From: an uncultured Oscillospiraceae bacterium
GTDB taxonomy: Bacteria > Bacillota > Clostridia > Oscillospirales > Ruminococcaceae
DNA: 49,718 nucleotides
Assembly (NCBI GenBank): GCA_910587465.1
Contig: CAJUMS010000012.1
Coordinates: forward strand, 1 to 49,718
Reading direction: 5' to 3'
The translations under genes and the position numbers were made by a program. Position 1 is the first letter of the stretch. Each line of letters opens with the position of its first letter. Below, piece by piece: positions 42,096 to 49,718 of the stretch. The notes under the pieces were generated by a model. That model saw only the letters and a program-made list of their open reading frames with translations. It was not told where the DNA came from and searched no databases.

Positions 42096-42345
42096 AACTT
42101 GCCCGCTCCAAGGTGTACAGTTTTGGAACGGGTTTACAAACAGTGCATATCGCGTAAAATCTGTGTTTGCGCTGACCGACAAAAACGGTAAGACGGAGGC
42201 TATTACGGTTTATAGCAATGAGAAGTCGATATAACCATATCTTTCAAATGCAAAAAGTGGCACGGCATTTCAACAATGCAAAATTGTCGATCATATGTTT
42301 ACTTGTTTGGAAGATAAGTTTACACTTGACGGAGTAGTGGAGTAA
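42088..42345 (+). pseudogene. Relic of an unknown protein with an in-frame stop
   Basis: A frame (TCPLQGVQFWNGFTNSAYRV, then LTDKNGKTEAITVYSNEKSI) meets TAA at 42232 and continues in the same frame with coding-like sequence (PYLSNAKSGTAFQQCKIVDH) to TAA 42343. No family recognised; a beta-rich domain seems likely. A start within it exists at ATG 42049, in the overlapping relic. Confidence 0.45.
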
Positions 42346-42383
42346 ATCCAAAATCAAAGTATATTTTCAGGAGGTTGATTAAA

Positions 42384-43289
42384 ATTAAAACCAAATTGGT
42401 TAAAAACATATTAGCATTAACAATGGTAGGAACGCTTGCCATCACAAGTGCGGCAACTCAAGTTGCCGCAGCTGTCGATACGGAATGTGTGGAACCTTTA
42501 AGTATTGACAGTTGTGCCGCTAATATCAAGAGCATTTTCAAGACAAAGTATCCCGAACAGGCAGATATGATTGATAAAATTGTCGATCGTGCCACAAAGA
42601 GTGAAGAGTTCATTTACATTTTTGAGCAAGAGGGAGCTTCGGCTTTTAGAATTATTGAGAATTCGTTAATTGACACTCTTGATTCGTCAGCTTCACCGTG
42701 TGCTTCGACCGATGAAACATACTACACCTCGTATTTCATTCCCGAAGTAAAACAAATAAATAGCAACTTCTGCGGACCTGCCTCAACGGTAATGGCTTTG
42801 ATTGGGAGTGGTGCACCAGATTATTATTATACAACAAATATGACTTTGACCAATAGGTGGCAGCAAAATGTCGCGAACCAAATGCCGCAAAGCAAGGGAG
42901 ATGGGGCATATGTTTATGAAGTAACAGACATTATGAAAAACAATGTTGCTGACAGAAACAATTATTCATATGATTACAGGGGATTTTGGGATAATTCCTA
43001 TTCAACATATTTGAAAGCGCTTGATTATCTTGAGATAAGTCTTATTTATGATGCTGTACCGATTCTTATGGTTGATTCCACAAAATGGTTTAATTATTAT
43101 AGTGGGGGCGACTATAGGCACTATATGGTGGTCGAGTGTGTTGATATCGTAGCAGAGGAAATCACGGTCGTAGATCCCAATAATCTAAACAATAAATATT
43201 TTGGAAGACACAATATTTCTTTTGCCGAGTTTAAAGAGATGTGTCTGAATACAGATGAATTTTGGATTATAGCATATATGCGCAGTTAA
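42384..43289 (+). CDS. Secreted C39-like cysteine peptidase, non-standard start
   Basis: About 301 residues. A Lys-rich start and hydrophobic segment (KNILALTMVGTLAITSAATQ) form a signal peptide. The mature part has a helical prodomain-like region, then a papain-like C39_2 domain with NSNFCGPASTVMALI (nucleophile Cys), RHYMVVECV (His) and EITVVDPNNLN (Asp). There is no ATG or GTG near the AGGAGG at 42369-42374: the TTG at 42375 touches it, ATT 42378 is three bases away and ATT 42384 nine. I chose ATT 42384 by spacing; a mutated start is as likely. The gene is AT-rich relative to the core. Confidence 0.7.
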   Translation: MKTKLVKNILALTMVGTLAITSAATQVAAAVDTECVEPLSIDSCAANIKSIFKTKYPEQADMIDKIVDRATKSEEFIYIFEQEGASAFRIIENSLIDTLDSSASPCASTDETYYTSYFIPEVKQINSNFCGPASTVMALIGSGAPDYYYTTNMTLTNRWQQNVANQMPQSKGDGAYVYEVTDIMKNNVADRNNYSYDYRGFWDNSYSTYLKALDYLEISLIYDAVPILMVDSTKWFNYYSGGDYRHYMVVECVDIVAEEITVVDPNNLNNKYFGRHNISFAEFKEMCLNTDEFWIIAYMRS

Positions 43290-43321
43290 AGTAATACCAC
43301 ACACAGAACAGGAGTACCATT

Positions 43322-44332
43322 ATGAATAAGAAAATCACAGCAATAATCACGACGGCGTTTATTCTTGCCGCTTTTACGGCATGCGAAATAAGTGTTCCCG
43401 AAAGTCAGCCGAATATCCAAGCTCCGTCGTCTGCCGAAAGCGACGATACGGATTCCTCGGACGACAAAAATTCCGCGCTCTCTACCGATAACAGTCCCGG
43501 CGAGCCGAACGACGACATCTCGGAAGACTTATCGGGCGATGACGCATATCCGGTTACGGCGACATGCAGCGGCACGGAATGTTACTACGCGGACATGGAG
43601 GGCATTTACGGCGAAACCGAGATACCCAATATCCCATGCGACAAAGTTGACGCGCAGGGAAGCGTCAGACCTATTCAGGTAACGCCTATCGGTCTTGAAA
43701 AAATGATCTTTGAAACGCACACATTCGGCGATTATACCGTCAAGCTTGTGGGACAATATGTTAGAACCGATAAAGAAAATTTTCCCGGCACGATCTACGC
43801 ACGGGAGCTATACATTGAAATTGAAAACGAAAACTCGCCGCTTTCGGGAAACGACGGCAAAATATTTTTCGCTCCGACGATCCTTGGACAGGGTATATTC
43901 AAGCCCGAATATCGGGTCTTTCCCGACAGAATAGGCACTTATCTGGACATATACGATCTGGAGTATCCGATTGTTGCCATGCGATATTATTTAGATGACA
44001 CGCCCGAATATGTAGCCAACGATATAACCGAAACGGTTCGGTTCGCGATGATACTGCCGAACAGAAACAGCGCCGTAAGCTTAACGGGGAACTGCGAAGC
44101 GGGTCTCGGGATCGTCTATAATACAAAACTGCCCGACAAGGTAGAAATCGTTACAAACAGCGAAACCGTTTCCGGTTGGCCGTCCGTATTGTGCGGAAAC
44201 GATATCAAGATTGCTGACAAAAAAACGCTTATCGATGAAACGGCAGGCATAATGTACTCGTTTGATTTCTCCGACATTCCGGCATTGGGAAATTTTTCTT
44301 ACGAACGTCTCACCATAGAAAAGATACAATGA
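43322..44332 (+). CDS. Unknown lipoprotein
   Basis: 336 residues. Signal peptide with lipobox FTAC (Cys about 20), then an acidic Ser/Asp linker (about 24-76) and a beta-rich folded domain with several Tyr and aromatic strands (TFGDYTVKLVGQYVRTDKEN, then LPDKVEIVTNSETV). No family recognised. ATG 43322 has ACAGGAG upstream. It lies 32 bases after the C39-like peptidase and may be co-transcribed; a surface partner or unrelated cargo are both possible. Confidence 0.65.
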   Translation: MNKKITAIITTAFILAAFTACEISVPESQPNIQAPSSAESDDTDSSDDKNSALSTDNSPGEPNDDISEDLSGDDAYPVTATCSGTECYYADMEGIYGETEIPNIPCDKVDAQGSVRPIQVTPIGLEKMIFETHTFGDYTVKLVGQYVRTDKENFPGTIYARELYIEIENENSPLSGNDGKIFFAPTILGQGIFKPEYRVFPDRIGTYLDIYDLEYPIVAMRYYLDDTPEYVANDITETVRFAMILPNRNSAVSLTGNCEAGLGIVYNTKLPDKVEIVTNSETVSGWPSVLCGNDIKIADKKTLIDETAGIMYSFDFSDIPALGNFSYERLTIEKIQ

Positions 44333-44576
44333 CCAAAAAAACAAGGTTGGTTTGACAAATAAAGACATCAAGAAAGCCGGAGCGTGTCCACATTAACGCT
44401 CAACGCCCGTCTTTCGGCAGATTTTCGACAATTTAAAAGTCGGTTGTAAAGTTAGGTGTCTTTTCCCGTTTTCGCCTAAAATCTGTGTATAAGATAAGCT
44501 TCAATCGTATACCCATATCGTCCATTTTTAGGATATTGTCTTAATGCTAGTGTATATATTTTTATATGCCTCATAA

Positions 44577-44611
44577 AAAAGAATGCAGTTTTATACAACT
44601 GCGTTCTTTTC
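44577..44611. terminator. Strong bidirectional hairpin
   Basis: AAAAGAATGCAGTT (44577-44590) pairs with AACTGCGTTCTTTT (44597-44610), one G-T pair, with A/T ends. It can serve the XRE relic on the minus strand and the lipoprotein gene on the plus strand. Between 44333 and 44576 I see nothing assignable. Confidence 0.8.
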
Positions 44612-44672
44612 TTGTTATTAAGCAACATTGTCATAATTCGGGTTTAGCTTGGTCTCCTTAAATATGTTAAAC

Positions 44673-44788
44673 TCAACGCTCCCATTTTGACACGCTCTGC
44701 GGCGTAACGCCCAGATACTCCGCAATGTCCTCCTGCGTAAGATTTTTCTGTACACGGACTTTTTCAGATTTTCGGATAAATATAACAT
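44673..44788 (-). pseudogene. Truncated, frameshifted XRE-family regulator
   Basis: ATG 44788 (GAAAGGTG upstream) gives MLYLSENLKK. With one base lost in the A run near 44760, the next frame continues as VRVQKNLTQEDIAEYLGVTP then QSVSKWER and stops at TGA 44673. The joined sequence is the first two thirds of a Cro/C1-type helix-turn-helix. A single A deletion and an early stop make it non-functional, unless the deletion is an assembly error. Confidence 0.6.
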
Positions 44789-45007
44789 AACACCTTTCCT
44801 TTCGTTTTGGAGTATTTACATTATAGCAAAACATAAGCATAATTTCAATAACTCATTGGTTGTTGTTAATTTAACATGCTCAAAAAAGCTTACATGCAGA
44901 AAACATAAATATTGCACAAAGTTACAGAAAATATTTTTGCTTTTATCATTAAATTATCACAATATTGCGGTATAATACAACCAACGACAAAGAAAGGACA
45001 GAAATAA

Positions 45008-45718
45008 ATGGCATACGCTAACACCTTTAAAAGGCGTGAAATGAAGTTCCTGCTGAACGAGGAACAATACACCTTTCTCCGCAGCGAGATCGAAAAGCAT
45101 ATGACCGAGGACGATTTCGGACGGCATACGATACTGAATGTCTACCTCGACAACCTCAATAACGATCTTATTAGAAGCTCGCTCGGAAAGCCCGTTTATA
45201 AGGAAAAGCTGAGGCTCAGGACTTATGGGCAATGCGCCGTGGACAATTCCCCCGCATTTCTGGAGATAAAGAAAAAGTTCCGCGGGATAACTTACAAGCG
45301 AAGATTTGAGTTGACGTACAAGGAGCTTCACAATTACATAACCGACGGCACTCCCCCCGATAAGCGCGGGCAGGTCTTTGAGGAGATAGACTACATGATA
45401 CGGCGCATGAACCTTAAACCGAAGATCGTTATCTGCTACGACAGAGAGGCGTACTACGGTAAAGACGACAAGGAATTCCGCCTGACGTTCGACGGGAACG
45501 TCCGTTTCAGACGCGACGATCTCGACCTTCGCGCGGGAGATCATGGCGAATATCTTATCACCCAGCCATACACGGTCATGGAGGTGAAATCCGCGGGAGC
45601 TATCCCGATATGGCTAGCGAGGACGCTTTCGGAAAAGAAGATATTCCACGGCTCGTTCTCAAAATACGGCAATATATTTGCCAACGAAATAAGACAAAAA
45701 TATAAAGTGGGAGTTTGA
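45008..45718 (+). CDS. VTC-domain polyphosphate polymerase family protein
   Basis: 236 residues. VTC tunnel motifs: RREMKFLLNEEQY at the start, NVYLDN, EKLRLRTYG, FLEIKKKFRGITYKRRFEL (about 78-96) and YTVMEVKSAGAIPIWL near the end; alternating basic residues line the tunnel that handles the triphosphate chain. Related yeast Vtc4 makes polyphosphate from ATP. ATG 45008 has AAAGGACAG upstream; TATAAT at 44971-44976 may be the -10 box. It stands first in a three-gene set with DUF4956 and a carbohydrate-binding protein. Confidence 0.88.
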   Translation: MAYANTFKRREMKFLLNEEQYTFLRSEIEKHMTEDDFGRHTILNVYLDNLNNDLIRSSLGKPVYKEKLRLRTYGQCAVDNSPAFLEIKKKFRGITYKRRFELTYKELHNYITDGTPPDKRGQVFEEIDYMIRRMNLKPKIVICYDREAYYGKDDKEFRLTFDGNVRFRRDDLDLRAGDHGEYLITQPYTVMEVKSAGAIPIWLARTLSEKKIFHGSFSKYGNIFANEIRQKYKVGV

Positions 45719-45752
45719 CCCCGATAAAAAAAGACATAAATGGGAGTAAAAA

Positions 45753-46427
45753 ATGTTTTCAAGTATAATTGACACAACAACCGGACTTACCGCACAGAGT
45801 GCACTCTTTTGTACGCTGACTTCAACAGTGCTGGGACTTTGGGCGGCGTTTCTGTACAGACTCAACAATCCGCGTGCGTCAAAAAATCTTATGGTGACGC
45901 TGGTAGTATTGCCCGTGCTGGTGCAGGCGGTGATAATGCTGGTGAACGGCTCGATAGGCGCGGGTATCGCGGTCATGGGCGCATTCAATCTGGTAAGGTT
46001 CCGTTCGGCGCCCGGAACGTCGAGAGAGCTGTGCTACGTTTTTCTGGCAATGGGAATAGGTCTCGCGACGGGCATGGGTTATCTCGGATTTGCGGCTATT
46101 ATCGCGGTGTCGGTCGGCATCATACTGGCGGCGCTCGGATTTATCCCGGCGTTCGGTATTGTCAAGACCGCGAAGCTTTTAAGAGTGCTTATTCCGGAGG
46201 ACGTGGACTATATGACCTGCTTTAAAGAGATCTTTGCGGAATACACATCAAGCTCGCGTCTGATAATGTCAAAGACGGTGAGCATGGGAACGCTTTACGA
46301 ACTGAGATATGAGATTATCCTGAAAAACGCGGAAAAGGAGAAGGAATTTCTCGACAAAATCCGCATAAAAAACGGAAATCTTACGGTCGCTTGCAGTGTT
46401 TTGACGGACAATCACGAGGAAATGTAA
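45753..46427 (+). CDS. DUF4956 membrane protein
   Basis: 224 residues: three to four membrane helices (to about 135) with the conserved GSIGAGIAVMGAFNLVRFRS and PGTSRELCYVFLAMGIG, then a cytoplasmic ACT-like tail. DUF4956 genes repeatedly follow VTC-type genes in Gram-positive bacteria, so a joint role in polyphosphate or surface polymer handling is likely, though unproven. It begins 34 bases after the polymerase gene. Confidence 0.85.
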   Translation: MFSSIIDTTTGLTAQSALFCTLTSTVLGLWAAFLYRLNNPRASKNLMVTLVVLPVLVQAVIMLVNGSIGAGIAVMGAFNLVRFRSAPGTSRELCYVFLAMGIGLATGMGYLGFAAIIAVSVGIILAALGFIPAFGIVKTAKLLRVLIPEDVDYMTCFKEIFAEYTSSSRLIMSKTVSMGTLYELRYEIILKNAEKEKEFLDKIRIKNGNLTVACSVLTDNHEEM

Positions 46428-46446
46428 TTACTTCGGAGGTGTTGAT

Positions 46447-48348
46447 ATGAATATGAATTTTAAGACGCTGGCAGCATTATGCGCATTATCATTTGCTATG
46501 ACGGGATGTGCGAACGACACAAACGATAACTCAAGCGGAACGTCAAGTCCACTGATCAACAGCAATATTGAACAGCAGAACTCAGTAAACGCGCCAAAGG
46601 ATCCCGTCGATGTCGACGAGCCGCAGTCAGTCGACTGTTCGATAACGTTCTCGCAGGACAAAATCGATATTGACGGAAACGGCGCGGCTGTCAATGACAA
46701 CGTCGTGACGATATCCAAGGCGGGTGTGTACTCGCTTTCGGGAAGCTCGGATAACGCCAAGGTTATAGTCAACGTCGGAAAGCATGATAAGGTCACACTG
46801 CGGCTGAACGGCGTTTCGCTGAAGAGCGCCGACGGTAGCGTCATAAACTGCGAAAGCGGTGATACGCTCGCGCTGTATCTTAACGAAAACACCGAAAACT
46901 CGCTGTCCGACAGCGCCGAATATACTTTTTCAGCCAATGAAACCGAACCAGACGGCGCTGTATTCTCGCGCGCCGATCTGGTGATAATGGGTCACGGGAG
47001 TCTGAATGTAACGAGCAATTACAAGGACGCGATAAAATGCAAAGACGGACTGTTGATAAAGTCGGGAAATTTAAATATAACCGCTGCCGATGACGGTATC
47101 GTCGGCAAGGACTATGTGAAGATAACCGGCGGCGACATCACGATAAACGCGCAAAGCGACGGTATAAAGTCCACGAACGATACCGACGAGGGACGCGGGT
47201 ATATCACGATATCGGACGGAACACTCAACATAATCGCAGAAAACGACGGTATTCAAGCGGAAAAGGAGCTTAACGTCGATGGCGGAAACATCACGATATT
47301 CGCAGGCGGCGAAAGCGCAAATGCGGAAGTAAAGTCAAACTCCAAACCGTTTGATTGGGATACCCAAACGGACAACACCGAAAGCCAGAAGGGGCTTAAA
47401 GCAAACACGGATATCTCTATAACGGGTGGTGAGATAAACGTCAAGTCAGCCGATGACAGTGTTCACTCCAACGCAAATGTAAGCATTTCGGGCGGTGCGC
47501 TCACCTTATCTTCCTGCGACGACGGTATTCACGCAGACGGATCGCTTACGGTCAAGGACGGCACTATCACTGTAACAAAGAGCTACGAAGGTCTTGAGGG
47601 CAAGAATATTGAGATCAGCGGCGGCGAGATCGACATTAAGGCAGCCGACGACGGTCTGAACGCCGCGGGCGGCGACAACGGCAGCTTTTTCGGTTTCGGC
47701 GAAAGCAGCGACGAATACTATATCAGCATTTCGGGCGGCAATATCACCGTCAACGCCGACGGCGACGGCATTGACAGCAACGGCACTATCGCGCAGAGCG
47801 GCGGGTATGTCGTGGTATACGGCCCGACCAATTCTGGCAACGGCGCGATAGACTACGAGAGATCGTACGCTGTGAGCGGCGGTACGCTTATAGCTCTCGG
47901 CGCGTCTGGTATGGCTCAGGCACCGAGCACGCTTTCGCAACCGTGCCTGTCAATCAACGCGAATGTAAACGCCGGCAGTACTGTCGAGGTACGTTCGTCG
48001 GACGGCACAACAATACTGTCGACAGTAACTCCCAAGCAGTGCCAGTCGCTGATATTCACGAGCGACAAGCTCATTATCGGCGAGGAATACGATATCTATG
48101 CGGACGACGATCTGCTCTCGACGCTCACCGCCGAGGAGGGCGTTACGGGCAACGGCGCTAACGGCGCAGGCTTCGGAGGTCCGGGCGGTTTTGGTCACGG
48201 AGGCTTTGGCGGAGGAAACCGCGGCGATGGAATGGGCAGACCAAACGACAGCGGCAGAGGAGAGAGTCCCGATTATAATTTCGAAGTAACTCCTCCCGAA
48301 GGCAACCCTCCCGATAATTTCGGCGGCAGACCCGACGGTAATATTTAA
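46447..48348 (+). CDS. Carbohydrate-binding beta-helix lipoprotein (Cthe_2159-like)
   Basis: 633 residues. Lipobox AMTGC, a Ser/Asn linker, then a long right-handed parallel beta-helix made of repeats such as ISGGEIDIKAADDGLNAAGG and ISDGTLNIIAENDGIQAEKE; the recurring DDG and DGI turns match calcium sites of the Cthe_2159 family, which binds acidic or cellulosic polysaccharide. About 75 C-terminal residues are Gly-rich (GGPGGFGHGGFGGGNRGDGM) and Pro/Asp-rich. ATG 46447 has TCGGAGGTG upstream. It is probably displayed on the cell surface and ends the VTC-DUF4956 set. Confidence 0.88.
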   Translation: MNMNFKTLAALCALSFAMTGCANDTNDNSSGTSSPLINSNIEQQNSVNAPKDPVDVDEPQSVDCSITFSQDKIDIDGNGAAVNDNVVTISKAGVYSLSGSSDNAKVIVNVGKHDKVTLRLNGVSLKSADGSVINCESGDTLALYLNENTENSLSDSAEYTFSANETEPDGAVFSRADLVIMGHGSLNVTSNYKDAIKCKDGLLIKSGNLNITAADDGIVGKDYVKITGGDITINAQSDGIKSTNDTDEGRGYITISDGTLNIIAENDGIQAEKELNVDGGNITIFAGGESANAEVKSNSKPFDWDTQTDNTESQKGLKANTDISITGGEINVKSADDSVHSNANVSISGGALTLSSCDDGIHADGSLTVKDGTITVTKSYEGLEGKNIEISGGEIDIKAADDGLNAAGGDNGSFFGFGESSDEYYISISGGNITVNADGDGIDSNGTIAQSGGYVVVYGPTNSGNGAIDYERSYAVSGGTLIALGASGMAQAPSTLSQPCLSINANVNAGSTVEVRSSDGTTILSTVTPKQCQSLIFTSDKLIIGEEYDIYADDDLLSTLTAEEGVTGNGANGAGFGGPGGFGHGGFGGGNRGDGMGRPNDSGRGESPDYNFEVTPPEGNPPDNFGGRPDGNI

Positions 48349-48350
48349 AC

Positions 48351-48387
48351 AAAATACCCTGCGGAATTATCGTCCGCAGGGTATTTT
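48351..48387. terminator. Bidirectional terminator at the end of the VTC set
   Basis: AAAATACCCTGCGGA (48351-48365) pairs perfectly with TCCGCAGGGTATTTT (48373-48387); it separates converging genes. Confidence 0.92.
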
Positions 48388-48388
48388 G

Positions 48389-49660
48389 TTATAACTTCAC
48401 AACTTCAAACTGATTTTGCACGATTAGCCAGTTCGGAACAAAGCAGCGGTTTATTGTCCACCACGACGCGCCCGCGAGGTCAAATTCTTCGACAAGCCGC
48501 AGCTTCGCGTCGATACTGCGCGGATCGTCAAACCACACGACGTGACGTGTACCGTTTTCGGTGTAGTTAAAGTAAGGCGTCTGCGAAATCTCATCGAAAT
48601 GTATCTCGGAGTTATGCTGTACCGCAAGGTCGGTCGCCGCTATGAAGCCTATGCTTTGCGCCGCCGTGCCGCGCGTGTACGGCAGCGTCCAGTCGTAGCC
48701 GTAATTCGGCATTCCCATGAGTATCTTCTCGGACGGTATCTCCGATACCGCATAAGTGAGCACCTTGCGGACTTCCTCAATTGGCTGTACGGACATTGGA
48801 GCGCTGTATGTATAACCCCATTCATACGTCATAATAATGACATAATCCGCCGCCTCTCCCTGAACGCGGTAGTCGTGCGACTCATAAAGTATCCCCTGCT
48901 GATCGGCACGGTATTTCGGCGCCACGGCAGTGACAAGGATATACCCCGCCTCGTGCAGTCTGCCGGAAAGCTCCATAAGAAACGCGTTATAGCTTTCACG
49001 GTCATCGGGAGAGATATACTCCATATCGAGATTAAGCCCGTAGTATCCCTTTGCGTCAAGCTCGTAGAATATAGAGGAGATAAGTCGCTCACGAGCCTCG
49101 CTGTCCGCAAGTATCTGCGACAGCACCTCGGTGGAAAAGCTTCCGTCATAGATGTTCGTCACCACCATTAACGGCATTACTGCACTCCTGGTGGCACGGT
49201 AGATAAGATCGTCCGCAGCAGGCGCTATAAGCTCTCCCAGAGGAGTTATAGAGTAACTGAACGGACTTAGGAATGTCAAAAACGGCAGTGCGCAGTTAAG
49301 TGCGAACTCGGTGATATTAGGGTAAGCATAGCCGTTGATCACCGCGGGACGGCGGCTGACATCGCTCTCCATAGGAATAGTGATAACATCGCCCGCTTGC
49401 AGTGAAATGGGGTTGACGTTGGGGTTAGCTTCAAGAAGTATTTCAAGCGGCACTCCGAATTCCTGCGCTATGGAATACATCGTTTGCCCCTCTTTAAGTG
49501 TATAACGCATTGAATTTGACATAATCACAAGGCTCTGCCCAACAATAAGATTGTTGGGATAACGCAGAGCATTGTCAGCGGCAATGCGGTTTGCAGGTAA
49601 CCCAAATCGGCGTGAAAGCAAATTCAGATTATCACCCGATTGTACGGTATAAATAAACAT
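48389..49660 (-). CDS. LysM-GH18 spore cortex glycosidase (SleL/YaaH type)
   Basis: 423 residues from ATG 49660 (AGGAGG upstream; the in-frame extension upstream lacks a site). Two LysM modules (YTVQSGDNLNLLSRRFGLPA and YTLKEGQTMYSIAQEFGVPL, within about 1-95) are followed by a GH18 barrel; YYGLNLDMEYIS holds the catalytic Asp-x-Glu, with the first Asp of the usual DxxDxDxE replaced. SleL/YaaH cuts the muramic-lactam cortex during germination. No signal peptide, normal for spore-coat-associated members. The upstream sequence reaches the window edge. Confidence 0.9.
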   Translation of the reverse strand: MFIYTVQSGDNLNLLSRRFGLPANRIAADNALRYPNNLIVGQSLVIMSNSMRYTLKEGQTMYSIAQEFGVPLEILLEANPNVNPISLQAGDVITIPMESDVSRRPAVINGYAYPNITEFALNCALPFLTFLSPFSYSITPLGELIAPAADDLIYRATRSAVMPLMVVTNIYDGSFSTEVLSQILADSEARERLISSIFYELDAKGYYGLNLDMEYISPDDRESYNAFLMELSGRLHEAGYILVTAVAPKYRADQQGILYESHDYRVQGEAADYVIIMTYEWGYTYSAPMSVQPIEEVRKVLTYAVSEIPSEKILMGMPNYGYDWTLPYTRGTAAQSIGFIAATDLAVQHNSEIHFDEISQTPYFNYTENGTRHVVWFDDPRSIDAKLRLVEEFDLAGASWWTINRCFVPNWLIVQNQFEVVKL

Positions 49661-49718
49661 AAGACCTCCTACTATAATATATTTATCGGGTAAATCCACG
49701 GCAAGCCAGCCATGGTTT

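Noticed and set aside
1..49718. CRISPR arrays, tRNA or rRNA genes, insertion sequences with transposases, prophage
   Set aside because: No regularly spaced repeats, no cloverleaf-like segments, no transposase or phage motifs were found on either strand by reading.

Overview
The window looks like chromosomal DNA of an anaerobic, spore-forming member of the Clostridia, most like the Oscillospiraceae/Ruminococcaceae. The grounds are the spore genes (a ytfJ/GerW-type protein, a gerA-gerB-gerC germinant receptor operon, a LysM-GH18 cortex hydrolase), two T-box leaders, the scpAB and gatCAB operons, an archaeal-type split glutamate synthase, and textbook sigma-A promoters (TTGACA-17-TATAAT). I see no rRNA, tRNA, CRISPR array, prophage or intact transposase. 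Species cannot be fixed from the sequence alone.

Layout. 1-4.95 kb, minus strand: M50 protease, scpA, scpB, a DUF2953 protein, ytfJ and dacF, from one promoter. 5.0-10.4 kb: a sugar-phosphate isomerase-like gene (minus), then plus-strand yetF-type and DUF4363 genes and the ger operon. 10.4-15.6 kb, minus: a cysteine T-box leader reading into cysE, cysS and three tandem cyclophilin-type lipoproteins. 15.6-18.7 kb: three small unknown genes (minus), then a phosphodiesterase, birA and a CYTH protein (plus). 18.7-22.1 kb, minus: gatCAB. 22.3-28.2 kb, plus: a long structured leader, glutamate synthase split over five genes, and an ANTAR regulator. 28.2-32.8 kb, plus: cysK, an AI-2E-type exporter and an AGCS symporter.

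32.8-37.2 kb, minus, is an envelope cluster: SPFH protein, CPBP protease, a possible 41-residue protein, YhfC-type protease, ribbon-helix-helix regulator, SdpI-type protein, a two-helix protein and a second SdpI-like protein. It runs from one promoter with helically phased TTGATATC repeats just downstream. A DUF1540 gene follows. 37.4-40.4 kb, minus: a proline T-box whose first gene is an AT-rich beta-propeller of unknown function, with proS second. 40.4-44.8 kb is an accessory stretch: ruvX and a SLOG-fold gene are intact, but around them lie a lipoprotein gene broken by a stop and a frameshift, two further relics, a C39-like secreted peptidase without a normal start codon, an orphan lipoprotein and a frameshifted XRE regulator. 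45.0-48.35 kb: VTC-type polyphosphate polymerase, DUF4956 membrane protein and a beta-helix carbohydrate-binding lipoprotein. The window ends with the spore glycosidase on the minus strand.

The most promising unexplained items are the propeller gene lodged between the proline T-box and proS, the SPFH/protease/SdpI cluster with its candidate operator, the cysteine T-box operon carrying three cyclophilin lipoproteins (one without catalytic residues), the glutamate synthase leader with mutually exclusive pairings, and a family of intergenic inverted-repeat elements.
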